The notes: a model not told the origin generated them from the sequence alone. Shown: positions 21,767-33,166, counted from the stretch's first letter. The stretch is 64,000 bases of DNA from Aspidapion aeneum (GCA_963576565.1 CAUYVT010000084.1:186001-250000), one strand, 5' to 3'. Numbers and translations: made by a program.

Positions 21767-21909
21767 TTTGAATGATAAGCCATTAATAAACTGTGTGATA
21801 ACGACAACATATCTCAGTCAGAAAGAAAAAAAGGTTTTATGTACTATGGGAAATTCACTTGGTGCCAGATTCCAAAATGTATTCAGAAAAACGTCGACAG
21901 AAAGCAAGG
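21767..21909 (+). CDS. Candidate orphan exon of unknown gene
   Basis: The segment lies between a pyrimidine-rich TTTATATTTTAG acceptor and an AAGG|GTATGT donor and is open in one frame. It would encode LNDKPLINCVITTTYLSQK, then KKVLCTMGNSLGARFQNVF and so on, with two cysteines. I do not recognise the family. It could be a later exon of the cysteine-rich gene at 16175 or a chance combination; the splice signals are the only support. Confidence 0.25.
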
Positions 21910-21968
21910 GTATGTTTATATTTTGTATTAATTATCCTTTTGATTTGACTTGGAGACTGGGAATCACT

Positions 21969-22355
21969 GTCTCAACCAGTGTTGCCAGACTTTTTTGACG
22001 ACTTTTCTTTAACTAAGTGACAAAAATCCTTCATATCCTTCAAAACAGTAACGGGTGGGTGGTCGACATCAAACCAAAAAAAACTATACCATGAAGAAAT
22101 TTTTATAATTAAAATGGAAGAAAAAACCAAACAAAAAAATATTTATAACTTAAATTATAAAAACCAAGTCTTTAAATTTTCCTACATAAGTTAAGTTTAG
22201 TAAAATTATTGGGAAATTTGCAAAATATATAACTTTGCCTCAAAATAGTGAAAATCTTTCAAATTCGGATAAAAACCGTCATCCTTCAATAGTTTCAACT
22301 TTTAAATTTTTCATATTGAAGGAAAACCTTCATATCTGGCAACACTGGTCTCAAC
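21969..22355. mobile_element. 371-bp hAT-like MITE with 8-bp duplication
   Basis: The element spans 21977-22347, ends CAGTGTTGCCAGA and TCTGGCAACACTG, and is flanked by perfect GTCTCAAC duplications (21969-21976 and 22348-22355). CAGTGTTGCC ends with an 8-bp duplication are typical of hAT MITEs. Subterminal TCCTTCAT/ATGAAGGA motifs repeat inside. It carries no coding sequence. Confidence 0.9.
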
Positions 22356-22847
22356 CGTAGGTCCGAAAAATCCTCTATTAGTTCGGTCAATGAGAGGTTG
22401 TAGAGTGCATGGCGGGGGGGAAAATTTTTCTCTTTGGAAATATGTTAAGGGTAGTTAGGACGTTAACATATCAAAAGTCCCCACCCCTAGCTCTCCCGTT
22501 TCAGTGGCAGAAGGGCGTGAAAAAGTGCAATTTTTGGATTTTTGCCTATAATTCGATTACGGCGCGTTGTACAAAAAAAATGTTTTATTAAAATATAATG
22601 AGCATTAAATTCCCTACAATATAGTTATGCCTGCCTACCTTATCTCTAAGTGTAACAGTTTATAAGATTTTTGCCGAATTTTGCCGAAAATGTATCAATA
22701 TAAACGCTGTAGACCAATCAATTTAGTTTAAAAATGTGTAACATTTACTAATTTATCTATAACATATCAAAAGATACCGCAATTTGAAATTTTTAACCAG
22801 ATTTTCATAAATACAAACTATGATAATGTTTTTGAGTGACCCACCAT
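22356..22847. other. Intergenic sequence
   Basis: No gene, RNA or repeat recognised apart from a short open frame of 60 codons without similarity. AT-rich. Confidence 0.35.
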
Positions 22848-23012
22848 CCTTAAATTACGTAACGCAAAAAGGGGCGAGGGAGGCCTGTGAAGCCTTGTGT
22901 TACAGTCAATGATTTTGTGTGTGTGTTTTTTCTTGCTAATGCGGTACGAGGAGGGAGAGGGGGTTTAAAATTCCTGAGGTTTTGCGTTACGTAATTTAAG
23001 AACGTTCCCTGA
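22848..23012. mobile_element. 165-bp MITE (TTAAATTACGTAACGC ends)
   Basis: The left part CATCCTTAAATTACGTAACG and right part CGTTACGTAATTTAAGAACG are inverted copies around a GC-rich centre with GGGGCGAGGGAGGCC and GGAGGGAGAGGGGG. Decayed relatives lie at about 1796-1925, 3625-3700 and 32255-32345. Confidence 0.75.
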
Positions 23013-23432
23013 TGAGATCTTTTAACTACATAAAGTTTTGTGGCAGAGAAGATCCTTAATTACTAAACCAATTTTACCAACCAACCTTTGTAATGGATAA
23101 GTCAAATTCATCAACTATTATTATTTAGGCAAGTTTTGCACTGATGTTTTCTTAAAGCATTGAATTAATTCAATTCAATTCTTGTTGTTTTTGATAGATA
23201 TAACATTACAAAAAGGAGTACTAGGGCTGAAAAGACGCTCGTGTAATGTAATGTAATGATGTTTTGAAAGAATTTAATAAATTTCAACAAGTTCACAATA
23301 ATATCATCATCCTTACATCGGTTTTGGGGGATGAAGAGTTTAATAAGCAGGATTAATTTAGTGCCACGACTTCAAAGATGTTTCGGTTCGGTTCAAGGCT
23401 ATTTATTTTAAGCTTGTTGGGTTCACCTCAAC
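23013..23432. other. Intergenic sequence upstream of the BEL remnant
   Basis: No gene recognised. A short palindrome-rich stretch (GAATTAATTCAATTCAATTC) is present near 23160. From about 23370 composition changes toward the BEL coding remnant, and part of its untranslated leader may lie here; no long terminal repeat was identified. Confidence 0.3.
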
Positions 23433-24931
23433 GGCGCGGCCGTTGCATCGGCCCAGAGTGCTCCTAAAAGGTCTGTTAGGTTAGACCCATTAGGAGTAAA
23501 GATTTTTTCCGGCGATTATAAAGAGTGGAGAACTTTTTTTGACACTTTTAACTCTGCTATACATACAGAATCAGAATTATGGGATATAGATAAATTTAGG
23601 TACTTGCTCAAATATTTGGAGGGAGACCTTTCGTTTTGGTTCGTTCCATGCCACTCACTGGAGATAATTATGCAATCGTTTATAATTTATTAATTAAAAA
23701 ATACGAAAATCACAGGTTGATTGCCACTAACTTTTGGAATGAAATTTACTTTTTTCCCACCTTAAAAGATGATACAGATCTAGGGGAGTTGAGTAAACTT
23801 TTATCTACATTTTCCGAAAATTTAGAGGCTTTAAAAAATATGCAATATCCAGTGGAGCATTGGGATTTTGTGAATTTTCACCTCCTTTTATATAAACTTC
23901 CGAACAGCACGCGCAATAGATTTCAGTTAAAGTTTGCTAGTCGTGCCACAAGCCGTGCTTCAAGAGGACAACCTTCGTAACACCTTCGGAACTTTACTCA
24001 TTTTTGGAGGCTCAGCTTCGCGCCATGCAGACCTCAAATGCTTTTCAAGAGGCTTATGTTACTGGTGCGCGTGTTTGCTCTTTGTGCCGAGAATCACATT
24101 TTTTGAGTACATGTAAAAAATTTTTGCCAAAAAATCCTTACTCGAGATTTACTTTTGTTAAAAGTAAACATTTGTGTTTGATCTGTTTTGGACTGCATAG
24201 TTCAAAGAACTGCAATGACTCAAATATGTGGATGCGGGCACCGTCATTATTCATTCGTACATTTTTCGAAAAGTAATAATGGCGGTTCACAACCAGTTGT
24301 CGGACAGGGGGATAGCACCAGTCAAGGCCCACTCAAGGAAAATATTTCGGTCTCCACTTCTTTGGTCTCTAGCTCAGATGTAATTCCGATCCTGCCTACT
24401 GCCATGGGTCATATTAAAAATGCTGAGGGTAACTTCGTGCCCATTCGAATATTACTAGACTCGGGTTCAGCTGCGAACTTTATTTCGGAAAGTTGTTTGA
24501 GGCGTCTTGGTTTGTCCCGCCAAAACTGTGAGATGCAAATCTCTGGAATTGGAAACAGTAGAAACGCGGTGACAAAAGGCTTTGTAAAATGTATTTTAAA
24601 ACCCCAATTTTGTATTGAATGCGCTCTCAGTAAGCTTTTTTGACAAGTCATATTTCGATGGCCTTGAACTTGCTGATAGGGAATTTTGGAAATCCCGTAG
24701 GATAGATATGCTTATTGGCGTGTCGGAATTCGGCACTCGTATGAAATTTAATAAAATTGATTCTCCAGGCTTGGATGGACCCACATTTATGGAAACTATA
24801 TTTGGTTGGGTTGCCCTGGCAAATTCGAAAGTTTCAAAGAAAAGAGAAGTTAAGGACACCCTTTTGCCGACTTATTGTAGTTGCACTTTGGAGTCTGGAT
24901 TTTAATATTCAAAGGCTGTGGGAAGTCGTAT
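23433..24931 (+). pseudogene. BEL/Pao retrotransposon gag-protease remnant
   Basis: Successive frames give, in order, the parts of a BEL/Pao polyprotein. These are a gag core (VKIFSGDYKEWRTFFDTFN, IDKFRYLLKYLEGDLSFW; then NYAIVYNLLIKKYENHRLIA), two zinc-knuckle-like clusters (CSLCRESHFLSTC near 24075; CLICFGLHSSKNC near 24176), an aspartic protease with the LLDSGSAANFI active-site motif (GAC-TCG-GGT at 24458-24466), the post-protease linker (RRIDMLIGVSEFG, GPTFMETIFGWV) and FNIQRLWEV before the reverse transcriptase. At least four frame changes separate them, and everything after the linker is missing, replaced by 129-bp repeats. It is therefore dead. No long terminal repeat was found. Family assignment follows the conserved block order. 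Confidence 0.82.
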
Positions 24932-25404
24932 TGTCATCGGACCACTATATGTATACCAAATTTCATCCAAATCGGATAATGGGAAGGGTGTCAAAAATGC
25001 ATTTTCTATGGAAGGGGGTGAGGGTAGGGGTGGGAGGATATTTTTTTATTAATATTGTATTGTCATTGGATCACTATATGTATACCAAATTTCATCCAAA
25101 TCGGATAACGGGATGTGTGACAAAAACAACTTTTTCTATGGAGGGGGGTGGGGGTACGGGTGGGAGGATATTTTTTTCTTATTGTTGTATTATCATCGGA
25201 CCACTATCTGTATACCAAATTTTATCCAAATCGGATAACGGGAAGTGTGTCAAAAACACATTTTTCTATAGAAGGGGTGGGGGTAGGGGTGGGAGGATAT
25301 TTTTTTATTAATGTTGTATTGTCATGGGACCACTATGTGTGTACCAAATTTCATCCAAATCGGATAATGGGAAATGTGTCAAAAACGCTTCACAAGATTT
25401 GATA
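24932..25404 (+). repeat. 129-bp tandem repeat array, left (four units)
   Basis: Four units whose TTTCATCC anchor lies at 24961, 25090, 25220 and 25349 (steps of 129-130 bp). Each holds ATCGGACCACTATATGTATA, CCAAATTTCATCCAAATCGG, ATAATGGGAAGTGTGTCAAA, a TTCTATGGAAGGGGGTGGGG block and GGTGGGAGGATATTTTTTTA. Open frames through it (YTKFHPNRI-type) are repeat artefacts. An inverted array lies at 26433-27080. Confidence 0.88.
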
Positions 25405-25547
25405 GTTAGTTAGTTAGACAGAACATCTGAAAGTTAAGTAAAAGCTTGTAAAAAGTGAAGCAACAGTCCAAGATCCTTATCGAGGTTAGGTTAAGTTTGG
25501 TTTTAAAATAATATAACTTGTTTTACTATGTTAGATCCATTTGGTTT
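25405..25547. repeat. Inner arm of the inverted 129-bp array pair
   Basis: CACAAGATTTGATAGTTAGT and TTAGACAGAACATCTGA reappear inverted at about 26370-26433, so the two arrays and these arms form one large foldback into which the LINE at 25548 was inserted. Confidence 0.6.
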
Positions 25548-26236
25548 TTTACTACTACTACTACTACTATATCGGTTTAGAATGTTTTTCTACGTTGTCC
25601 GGCGCCTATTGTCCACCTCCTTCGATCCTGACAATCATCTTCTGTCAGGTTTCTAATCCGGTTAAGGACGTATTTCTGCGCTCTCGTGGTTGCCATTCTA
25701 GCACCTGCTTTGGTAATCATTCGTCGTTTCTCATTTGTACATGGCCGTACCATATCAGTTGTCTTTTAGTGATGTCATCCGTTATGCTACCCTCGATTCC
25801 CATTCTTTCTTTTATGGTCTCATTTTTTATATGATCTATTCGAGATATTCTCATTGATCTTATTGCATCTTTTTCGACACTTTTCATTTTTGTTTTATAT
25901 TTTTCTGTTACGCGACAAGTCTCTATTCCATACAGAAGGGTGCTTTTCACCATTGTTTCATATATGTTAAATTTTACATTCTTTTTTATCTCTGCTCCAT
26001 AAAATATTGTTAAAACAACCAATAACTTGCTTTGCTTTTACTATTCTTTTTTCCAGTTCTTTACACTTTGTTCCTGTCTTATCAAATGTGACATCCGAGT
26101 ATATATACTCATTGCATGTAGATATTGTTTGTTCTTTGTCTAGTTCTCACTTTATTCGTTTCCAATACATAAGTTCTGTGTCTTATCCACGTTCACTGTT
26201 AACCCCCACTTTTGGTGTTCTTTCGGTAACTTTCTC
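25548..26236 (-). pseudogene. RTE-like LINE fragment, 3' end of the reverse transcriptase ORF
   Basis: The minus strand encodes the familiar C-terminal part of insect RTE-like LINE proteins: KEHQKWGLTVNVDKTQN, then TFDKTGTKCKELEKRIVKAK, NNILWSRD, a frameshift near 25990, YETMVKSTLLYGIETCRVTE, RISRIDHIKNETIKERMGIE and TKRQLIWYGHVQM, then a stop. After it come LPKQVLEWQPRERRN and RRWTIGAG-type remnants and a GTA microsatellite tail (25551-25570) marking the 3' end. The polymerase core and endonuclease are absent. Such proteins copy the LINE transcript at its target site; this piece cannot. Confidence 0.85.
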
Positions 26237-26241
26237 ATTAT

Positions 26242-26370
26242 ACAGGGTGTCCCAGAACTAATGGTACATAGTTAAACTGTAGATTCCCTGGGTCAAAATA
26301 TTACGATTTAGCCACACTTACCTTAGTCCAAAAGTTCGTACTAACCGAAATACAGGGTGTTAAACTTTAT
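26242..26370. repeat. Two ACAGGGTGT element ends
   Basis: TACAGGGTGTCCCAGAACTA starts at 26241 and TACAGGGTGTTAAACTTTA at 26351, in the same orientation. They look like ends of two dispersed ACAGGGTGT-type elements, neither with a clear partner here. Confidence 0.45.
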
Positions 26371-27080
26371 TAAAAGCTTTTATTTAGCATCAGATCTTCT
26401 GTCTAACTATCTAACTATCTATCAAATCTTGTGAAGCATTTTTGACACACTTCCCATTATCCGATTTGGATGAAATTTGGTACACACATCGTGGTCCCAT
26501 GACAATACAACATTAAGAAAAAATATCCTTCCACCCCTACCCCCACCCCCTTCCATAGAAAATTTTGTTTTTGACACACATTCCGTTATCCGATTTGGAT
26601 GAAATTTGGTATACATATAGTGATCCGATGACAATACAATATTTAAAAAAATATATCCTCCCATCCCTACCCCCACCCCTTCCATAGAAAATGCGTTTTT
26701 GACACCCTTCCCATTATCCAATTTGGATGAAATTTGGTATACATATAGTGGTCCGATGACAATACAACATTGAGAAAAAAATCCTACCACTCCTACCTCC
26801 ACCCCCATCTATAGAAAAATGCGTTTTTGACACACTTCCCATTATCCGATTTCGATGAAATTTGGTATACATATAGTGGTTCGATGACAATACAACAATA
26901 ATGAAAAATTGTCCTCCCACCCTACCCCCCACCCCCTTCCATAAAAAATGCGTTTTTGACACACTTCACTTCACATGACTTTTATAAAATTTGGTATATG
27001 CATAAAGGTCCGATGGCAATACAGCCCAAACAAAAAATATATTTCTACCTGTACCCCCACCCTCTCTTTTCCCCAATAGA
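26371..27080 (-). repeat. 129-bp tandem repeat array, right (inverted, about five units)
   Basis: The CCGATTTGGATGAAATTTGG anchor lies at 26461, 26590, 26719 and 26846, with a more diverged fifth unit near 26980. The sequence is the reverse complement of the array at 24932-25404, including CACTTCCCATTATCCGATTT and CCTACCCCCACCCC blocks. Open frames here are artefacts of the repeat. Confidence 0.88.
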
Positions 27081-27194
27081 AAAATGAGGTTCCAAACAAC
27101 TCACGATCAGCGATTTCATTATAATCTAGAATAAACTCTTCTGTTCTGTTATTGAACAAATATTTTCATTTAATAGAGTAGATAGCTGAGACTA

Positions 27195-27706
27195 AAAAGT
27201 AGAAAATAAATTGGTAAAAAAATTTTTTTGAGTCACAAGCTTTTATAAAATGCACTAAAAATTAAAAAATAATTTTCTAACATTCTAATATTATCATAAT
27301 AATAAAAGCGATGGCCGCAAATCAAAGCATAAGTTAATCTAAATTTGTGATCTAAACACTTAAAGAATATTCAACATAGCAGGTCATCAAAGATATGTTT
27401 GATGTGCCGCAATGCTATGCCATTGCCATACCTATGTCAAAGAAATGCTGAGGTATCTTGGGTCGGGTTGGGTGGGTTTGGTACCTCTGCATTTTTCTGC
27501 TAGATTAATTCTTACAAATAGTGATATTTAATTGATACGGATATCTTATCGTGCTCACATCGTCAAAATTTCCATCAATCGGCCATCGCATTTATTATTA
27601 TGATAATATTAGAATGTTAGAAAATCATTTTTTAATTTTTAGTCCATTTTATAAAAGCTTGTGACTTAAAAAAAATTTTTTACCAATTTATTTTTTCAAT
27701 TCGATT
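27195..27706. mobile_element. Foldback element with about 125-bp arms
   Basis: The left arm (27195-27322) contains TTTTATAAAATGCACTAAAA, TTCTAACATTCTAATATTAT and AATAAAAGCGATGGCCG. The right arm (27578-27706) contains the exact complement in reverse order (CGGCCATCGCATTTATTATT, ATAATATTAGAATGTTAGAA). The loop of about 255 bp includes a GGGTCGGGTTGGGTGGG run. No coding sequence. Confidence 0.8.
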
Positions 27707-29165
27707 ATCTTTAATAACTTATTTACTAATTAATATTTTTGCAAAAAATATTAAGTGTGTAAATTTTTTTGAAATTGGCAAGACGACTCCGTTGAAAATT
27801 TTGATGTACAATGTACAGGGTGTTCCTTGGACCACTACCATTGCATTAAAATCACTGTATTTTTTTTGTGCCTCCGTGTATACCAGTTTTTATGTAAAAT
27901 AATGGTTTTTCCATCCTTTTTATCTAAAAAAGTTATACTATTTTAAAGTCGCTCAGAGCAACGGTTTTTGAGATTTTTGCATTTAAAGTTTTTATTGCAT
28001 GTGAGTGAAATGCCTAAATTATGTATACTTTCTTCAATTCTTTCTACTAATTAATATTTTTGCAAAAACTAACCAGCAAGTAGGTTTTTCTGAAATTTCT
28101 AAGACGATTCCGTTGAAAAAGTTGATGTACAATGTACAGGGTGCTCTTTGGACCACTACCACTGCATTAAAATCATCAGTGTATTTTTTTTGTGCTACGG
28201 TGTATACTTAAGCAGGTTTTTAAACAGAATATGATTTTAATTATTAAGTAATTTTACAAACAGTCCTGTAGTTTTAAGAAAGTTTGACAGAATAGACGTA
28301 GACAGCAACTTTATTGGATTTTATTGTTTTTTATTTTCAAAGCCTACTATAATAAACAATTTTAAGTTTGATTTACTATTTGTCATTTTTAAAATTTTAA
28401 CTTTGTTACTGAGAGCGCCATGCTTAAGAAATTTTATATTTTTTTCAATAAATAATAAAATATTAATTTTATTAATAATTATAATTTTCTTTCAAAACAA
28501 TAAAAAAATAGTTGCATTAATAAAGTATACGTACTTACCATTTTTAAAAACACTAATACGAAGATGTTTTTGTTCCTCATTAAAAACATCGCCCTACAGA
28601 GTTGCAATAACGGACAATAACTTACAATTGTTTTAACACACTTTTGATAATTCAAGAACCATTTTGTATATTTTTTAATTTAATATTTCTTAAGAAAACA
28701 TCCAATCTTAAAATGCAATAAAAATTATTAATTATAGCTAATATGTATGAAGTAGGTAAGAATTTAATCAAAAATTATAATTTAAATATCTTAAAAACCG
28801 TTGCTCTAAGCGACATCTAAAAAAAAAATTAAAAAATTAGTTTTTTATAGAATCTTGTATACACCGACGAACAAAAAAGTTAGACCTATTTTAATGTAAC
28901 GGTACCGAGCCAGAGAACTCCCTGTATAATATTTTTATTTTTTTTTACCAAAATTAAATTGTCCATGCCCAAAAATCACCAAACCCAATTTCTTGTGCAA
29001 AATTATTAATTAGTAGAAAGAATTGAAGAAAGTATCATACATATATTAGGCAGATAACTCACATGCAATAAAAACTTTAAATGCTAAAAACTCAAAAACT
29101 GTTGCTCTGAGCGACTTTAAAACAGTATAACTTTTTTACATGAAAAGGATGGGAAAACTTAAAAT
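27707..29165. mobile_element. Foldback element with duplicated ACAGGGTG phrase
   Basis: The phrase ATTAATATTTTTGCAAAAA ... GATGTACAATGTACAGGGTG ... GGACCACTACCA occurs twice (about 27726-27870 and 28048-28200). The segment 27905-28056 is inverted at 29004-29160 (GTCGCTCAGAGCAACGGTTT against AACTGTTGCTCTGAGCGAC; ACTTTCTTCAATTCTTTCTA against TAGAAAGAATTGAAGAAAGT), and GTTGCTCTAAGCGAC recurs at 28801. A CCCTGTATAA end lies at 28922. It is a rearranged dispersed element without coding capacity. Confidence 0.65.
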
Positions 29166-29489
29166 TAGACACTGACTTAAAAATGACATCTGGTATTTTG
29201 TAAATTTTATTCTGCTCTTTAAAATTAAAGTATACTATAGTATAGTTAAATGTGGCATTTGAGAATTTCTTAACATCTATAAGACAATTTTTAATTTTGG
29301 TTACTTTGTTAAGCGCGTTCCATGAACATGATAAAACTGTTGACTGATTACTATGTAAAAAGGTCCGAGTAAGCGAATGGTACAACTTCCGTCAAAATCT
29401 GAGGCATGGTTTTGAAGATATCGTAATTTTTTAAATAAAAATACATAAAATTTATAGAGCTTTTTAAATATTTTATCCAAGATAATTTT
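29166..29489. other. Intergenic sequence
   Basis: No gene supported. Short minus-strand open frames here have no recognisable similarity and AT-rich composition. Confidence 0.35.
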
Positions 29490-29628
29490 TAGCTCACACA
29501 TATACTATACTATAGTAGTGTGAGCTTTGGTGATCCTAATTTTTTCGAGAAAAAAAGAGTTGCTCCGATTTCAAAATTTTTTATATATCTTTGCGTTTCA
29601 GATGATTTTGAAACTTTTTTGTTGCGCC

Positions 29629-29674
<46 letters not shown>

Positions 29675-29675
29675 A

Positions 29676-29730
<55 letters not shown>

Positions 29731-30300
29731 ATGTCTGTCTGTAACGACCAACGCGCATAACTCAAAAACCGCCTGGCCGATTTTAATGAAATTTGGCACT
29801 TAGGCTGGGTCTTGGGTCGAGATGGTCCCATTTAAAAATAAACAAAATCCACCGAACACAAACCAAATAAAAGGGTGGGGGTAGATTTCAAAAATTAAAG
29901 TTTATGTGAAAATATGGCGTGTGTGATATCAAACAAAAGGTAATTGAGTCTGGAGTTAAATAAAATATATTTTAATTTATTTTAAAAAAAGGGTGGGGGT
30001 ATATATATCAAAAATTACAGTTTAAGTGAAAATATGGCGTGTGTGATATCAAACGAAAGGTAATTGAGTCCGGAGTTTAACAAAATACATTATAGTTTTT
30101 GTTTTTTTTTAAAGGGTGGGGGTAGATTTCAAAAATTTGAGTTTAAGTCAAAACATGGCTTGTGTGGTATCAAACAAAAGGTAATTTAGTCTGGAGTTAA
30201 ATAAAATATATTTCAGTTTTTAGTTATATTAGCTCACACGTACACTATAACTATAGTACCTAGTGTGAGCTTAGGGGCCCATATATTGGCAGAGTATTTT
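29490..30300 (+). mobile_element. Helentron-like element, copy E (longest intact copy)
   Basis: It starts with the left hairpin TAGCTCACACATATACTATA to GTGTGAGCT and runs through GTTTCAGATGATTTTGAAAC to a GTCT run of about 27 units (29630-29741) with two GTAT interruptions. Then come GTAACGACCAACGCGCATAA, GAAATTTGGCACTTAGGCTG, three tandem AAACGAAAGGTAATTGAGTC phrases, the right hairpin TTAGCTCACACGTACACTAT to GTGTGAGCTTA, and ATTGGCAGAGTATTTT. This copy shows an intermediate microsatellite length between the five-unit copies and the 2.8-kb one. Confidence 0.88.
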
Positions 30301-30920
30301 TTGTTGCATCTTACTGCTTACTTTATGGCAATATGGCTTTGTTTGTTATTGTTATTGCTATATAGCTTTAAAATTCCTGCCTCCCTGCTTAATAAGTTTG
30401 ACTTAAGCCCTGTTCTCACTGCATCAAACCCATGTCACTATATCCGATTTTAGAGAAACTTTCATAGTGACAAACCAGCTTTACAGCCCCAACTATAAAC
30501 TCAACTTTACTGTATCAATTTGATCATGGCACATACCTGTTCTTTTCTGGGGAGAAAGAGATGTGTCAATATGGAACTGAAACATGTATCCTTGAGTTTT
30601 ATAAATACCATTTTTTATTGCCTAATACCCTGTTCGGACTGTGCAACTTTTCCATGCATGCAACTTTTGTCTCACTCAGATGATGTTACTTAAAGAGAGA
30701 CAGAACAAACAAGTTGCATGCTTTGTTTGGAAATTAATGAAAATTTGTTTTATTTTTAAGTAAAACAAACACTGTTTTTTAATTTTGCAAAGGCAGCTTT
30801 GTGTTCCCCTCAGATAGTACTAACCAAGTGGTAACAGCTACCCTGTAATTTGTACTGTTTTGCCAATAATGCCATGTAAATCTTGGGCTAATGTCAAGAA
30901 ATCTGTAATGCAATAAGCCA
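30301..30920. other. Intergenic with a small hairpin
   Basis: No gene supported. 30650-30735 folds weakly: CATGCAACTTTTGTCTC against GAGACAGAACAAACAAGTTG. It may be a small MITE. Confidence 0.35.
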
Positions 30921-31066
30921 TGGGCGCAGCCAGGGGGGGGGGGACCAAACCTAAGATTTTTTATATATATTTTCCACATATTTCATGAATAAACACAAAA
31001 AATAGCATGAAATACGACATCATGAAGCCTCGCCCCCCCACGAGACATATTCCTGGGTGCGCCACT
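30921..31066. mobile_element. GCGCACCCAGG MITE, copy 1
   Basis: The ends TGGGCGCAGCCAGG and CCTGGGTGCGCCA are inverted. The interior has AAATAGCATGAAATACG and TTTCCACATATTTCATGAAT. A second copy in opposite orientation is at 39983-40132. A G run of about ten bases follows the left end. Confidence 0.75.
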
Positions 31067-31729
31067 GCATAAGCTGTAAAATAATATTTTATTCTGCATA
31101 ATTACCGGACAATGTAATCTCAAAGCTAAATTTGTATTCAGGGTAGTAATGCTATGTTTTTTGAACAGGTGTCAATTGGAGCTTCAGCAGTCATGTTTTT
31201 TAAGGTGGTTTATAAAGTTTCACTTAGTTTTATTTTAATAAATCTAAATTTTTTAACAATCTTAGTGGAAAGTTTGGTTTGGTGAAGTCAAAAAATAATA
31301 ATAATTTCTTATGGTAGTGATAGTAGTAATTATTTATTTTTCGCAATTTTTACTGTAAAATCTTTTAAAATAAAAATTTTACAAAGTTTTTTTTTGTTTT
31401 ATTTATTTTTATTTAATTATTTTAGACAGGTTTTCTTTTTAACATAAAAATTTTTGTTGGTCCCCCAAAAGAGGATTCTATTCACAAACAATATTTTATA
31501 GCTTGTGAAAAAAGAAAACAACTAAATAATTTTTTTTACATGTCAATTGTAATGTCAAAAAATGTTTTTTTTCACTTGTTGACACATGTAAAAAAAATAT
31601 ATATTTTTTAAACTTTGGAATATGGTGGGGGGTGTGACTGTTCTATCGGAAAAAGGTAGTTGTTGTTGTTTTGTCTGCAAATTCTATTACATGTCAAAAC
31701 TTCAGAAATCTTTAAACTAGAACAGGTCA
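31067..31729. other. Intergenic sequence
   Basis: No gene. AT-rich with a weak hairpin at 31535-31600 (TTTTACATGTCAATTG against TGTTGACACATGTAAAA). Confidence 0.35.
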
Positions 31730-31862
31730 TTATTCACATAACTTAATGCACAATGAACAAACTCATTGCTTAATTTTAATATCTCTGTTTCCATCTCTTT
31801 AGTATTGTAGACATAAAGTATAAACACTAAATCTTTCTATTGTGCATTATGTTATGGGTAAA
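31730..31862. mobile_element. Small palindromic MITE
   Basis: CACATAACTTAATGCACAAT on the left pairs with ATTGTGCATTATGTTATGGG on the right around a loop of about 80 bp. No coding sequence. Confidence 0.55.
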
Positions 31863-31910
31863 TTAGGCATAAAATAGAAAGTTCACATTACTTTGTTAAG
31901 TAATCTTATC

Positions 31911-32123
31911 TACAGTTTGACTAATAGTATCCGACCCTCGGAACCGAAATCAAAAAATATATTTTTACACAAAACATAAAGCCCAATTGTGTAAAATTCT
32001 AAACTATACAATATCAGGACATCCACAAAATCATATAAATTCATAAAATTTGACTTGTGTATTGTGTAAAAACATATTTTTTGATTTCTGTGCTGAGGAT
32101 CAGATACAATAAGTCAAACTGTA
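31911..32123. mobile_element. 209-bp mariner-type MITE with TA target duplication
   Basis: The element spans 31913-32121 and is flanked by TA on both sides. Ends are CAGTTTGACTAATAGTATCC and GATACAATAAGTCAAACTG, near-complementary, and the complementarity continues inward (AATCAAAAAATATATTTTTA against AAAAACATATTTTTTGATTT). CAGT-type ends with TA duplication fit Tc1/mariner MITEs. Confidence 0.8.
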
Positions 32124-32254
32124 TATACAAGTGGCCCATTTTGTCTTATTTTTATTACATATAATAGTGAGTTCATATTGCTCCAATGAAAGCTCCTAAT
32201 TGTATTGTATTTAACATTTGGGGATATATTGTGCCTATATTACCTAATGAGTTT

Positions 32255-32345
32255 GACTACATTCTTGAATTATGTAATGCTCAAGGGGGAGAGGATTTAG
32301 CCTCGCATTATATTCAATGTGCTTGTTTTTTAATGGGGGAAGCAG
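32255..32345. repeat. Decayed MITE piece resembling a small gene
   Basis: An ATG-initiated open frame of 71 codons spans this stretch, but the DNA (ATTCTTGAATTATGTAATGC, GGGGGAGAGGATTTAGCCTC, ATTCAATGTGCTTGTTTTTT) follows the same phrases as the MITE at 22848-23012. I therefore call it repeat, not gene. Confidence 0.6.
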
Positions 32346-32470
32346 GCATATTTTTGTCAACCGCTACAAAAAACTGCAGACTACAACAAAAAAATAAATA
32401 GGATTTTTATTATAGCACTAGTGCAATATTGAAACATTATTCATAATGCATGTAAGCCAAAATGGGTTAT

Positions 32471-33125
32471 ATAGGGTGTTGTAAAATTCAAAAAAATATT
32501 TTTATAGATAATTTCCTAGAGTGATTTCAAGACAAAAAGTTTATATAAACAAAGGTCTACAAACACTTAGTAGTAAAGATACAGGGTCTTTAAATTTACT
32601 TTTTTATATAGCTTTTACAGTTTTTGTGATATTTAGCTCAAATTTGGCTCGTATATTTACTTATAGGCACTACAAGTTAAGGCATGTCAAATAGGTTTTA
32701 ATTAATTTGTTTATTTTGATATACTCGCCATAGCATACTGGAGCATTTTTTATTTTATGATAGCAGCCTTTGGTGCAACAGCGATTTTCTCTAAAATGGT
32801 TAAAGATGCAAAAAAATTTCAGAAAAACAAAAAAGTTTGCAAATGAAACAAAGATTTTATTTCTTGTTTTAAAATCCCTACTTCTCCCTACCAGTGGCTT
32901 AAAACAAAAAAATTTACTATTATTTGGCATGTCTAAAAGTGTAGTGCCTATAGCTTAATATGCCAAATTTGAACTAAATATCTCGAAAAGTACAAGAGCT
33001 ATAAAAAACTAAATAAAAGAAACTTTAAAACAAGGCGTTTAAGGTTATATAAAAATTTTGCCTTGAAACCACTTAAGGAATTCAACACTAAAATTATGTT
33101 ATTGAATTATGAAACACCCTGTATA
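32471..33125. mobile_element. Foldback element with AGGGTGTTG/CACCCTGTATA ends
   Basis: The left end TATAGGGTGTTG and right end GAAACACCCTGTATA are inverted. Inner matches such as GGCACTACAAGTTAAGGCAT against ATGTCTAAAAGTGTAGTGCC and AGCTCAAATTTGGC against GCCAAATTTGAACT confirm the foldback. It belongs with the ACAGGGTGT-ended elements. Short open frames on both strands are palindrome artefacts. Confidence 0.7.
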
Positions 33126-33166
33126 ATGTGTATTTTATAAAAACTTATTTCAATATGTAAATAAAC

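Noticed and set aside
24757..25402. Open frames of 84-184 codons with glycine-rich repeats
   Set aside because: They are translations of the 129-bp tandem repeat; the frame breaks at each unit boundary or indel, and the same peptides recur in all units.
32186..32401. ATG-initiated 71-codon open frame as a small gene
   Set aside because: Its DNA follows the phrases of the TTAAATTACGTAACGC MITE family, and the remaining codons lack any recognisable domain or splice signals.
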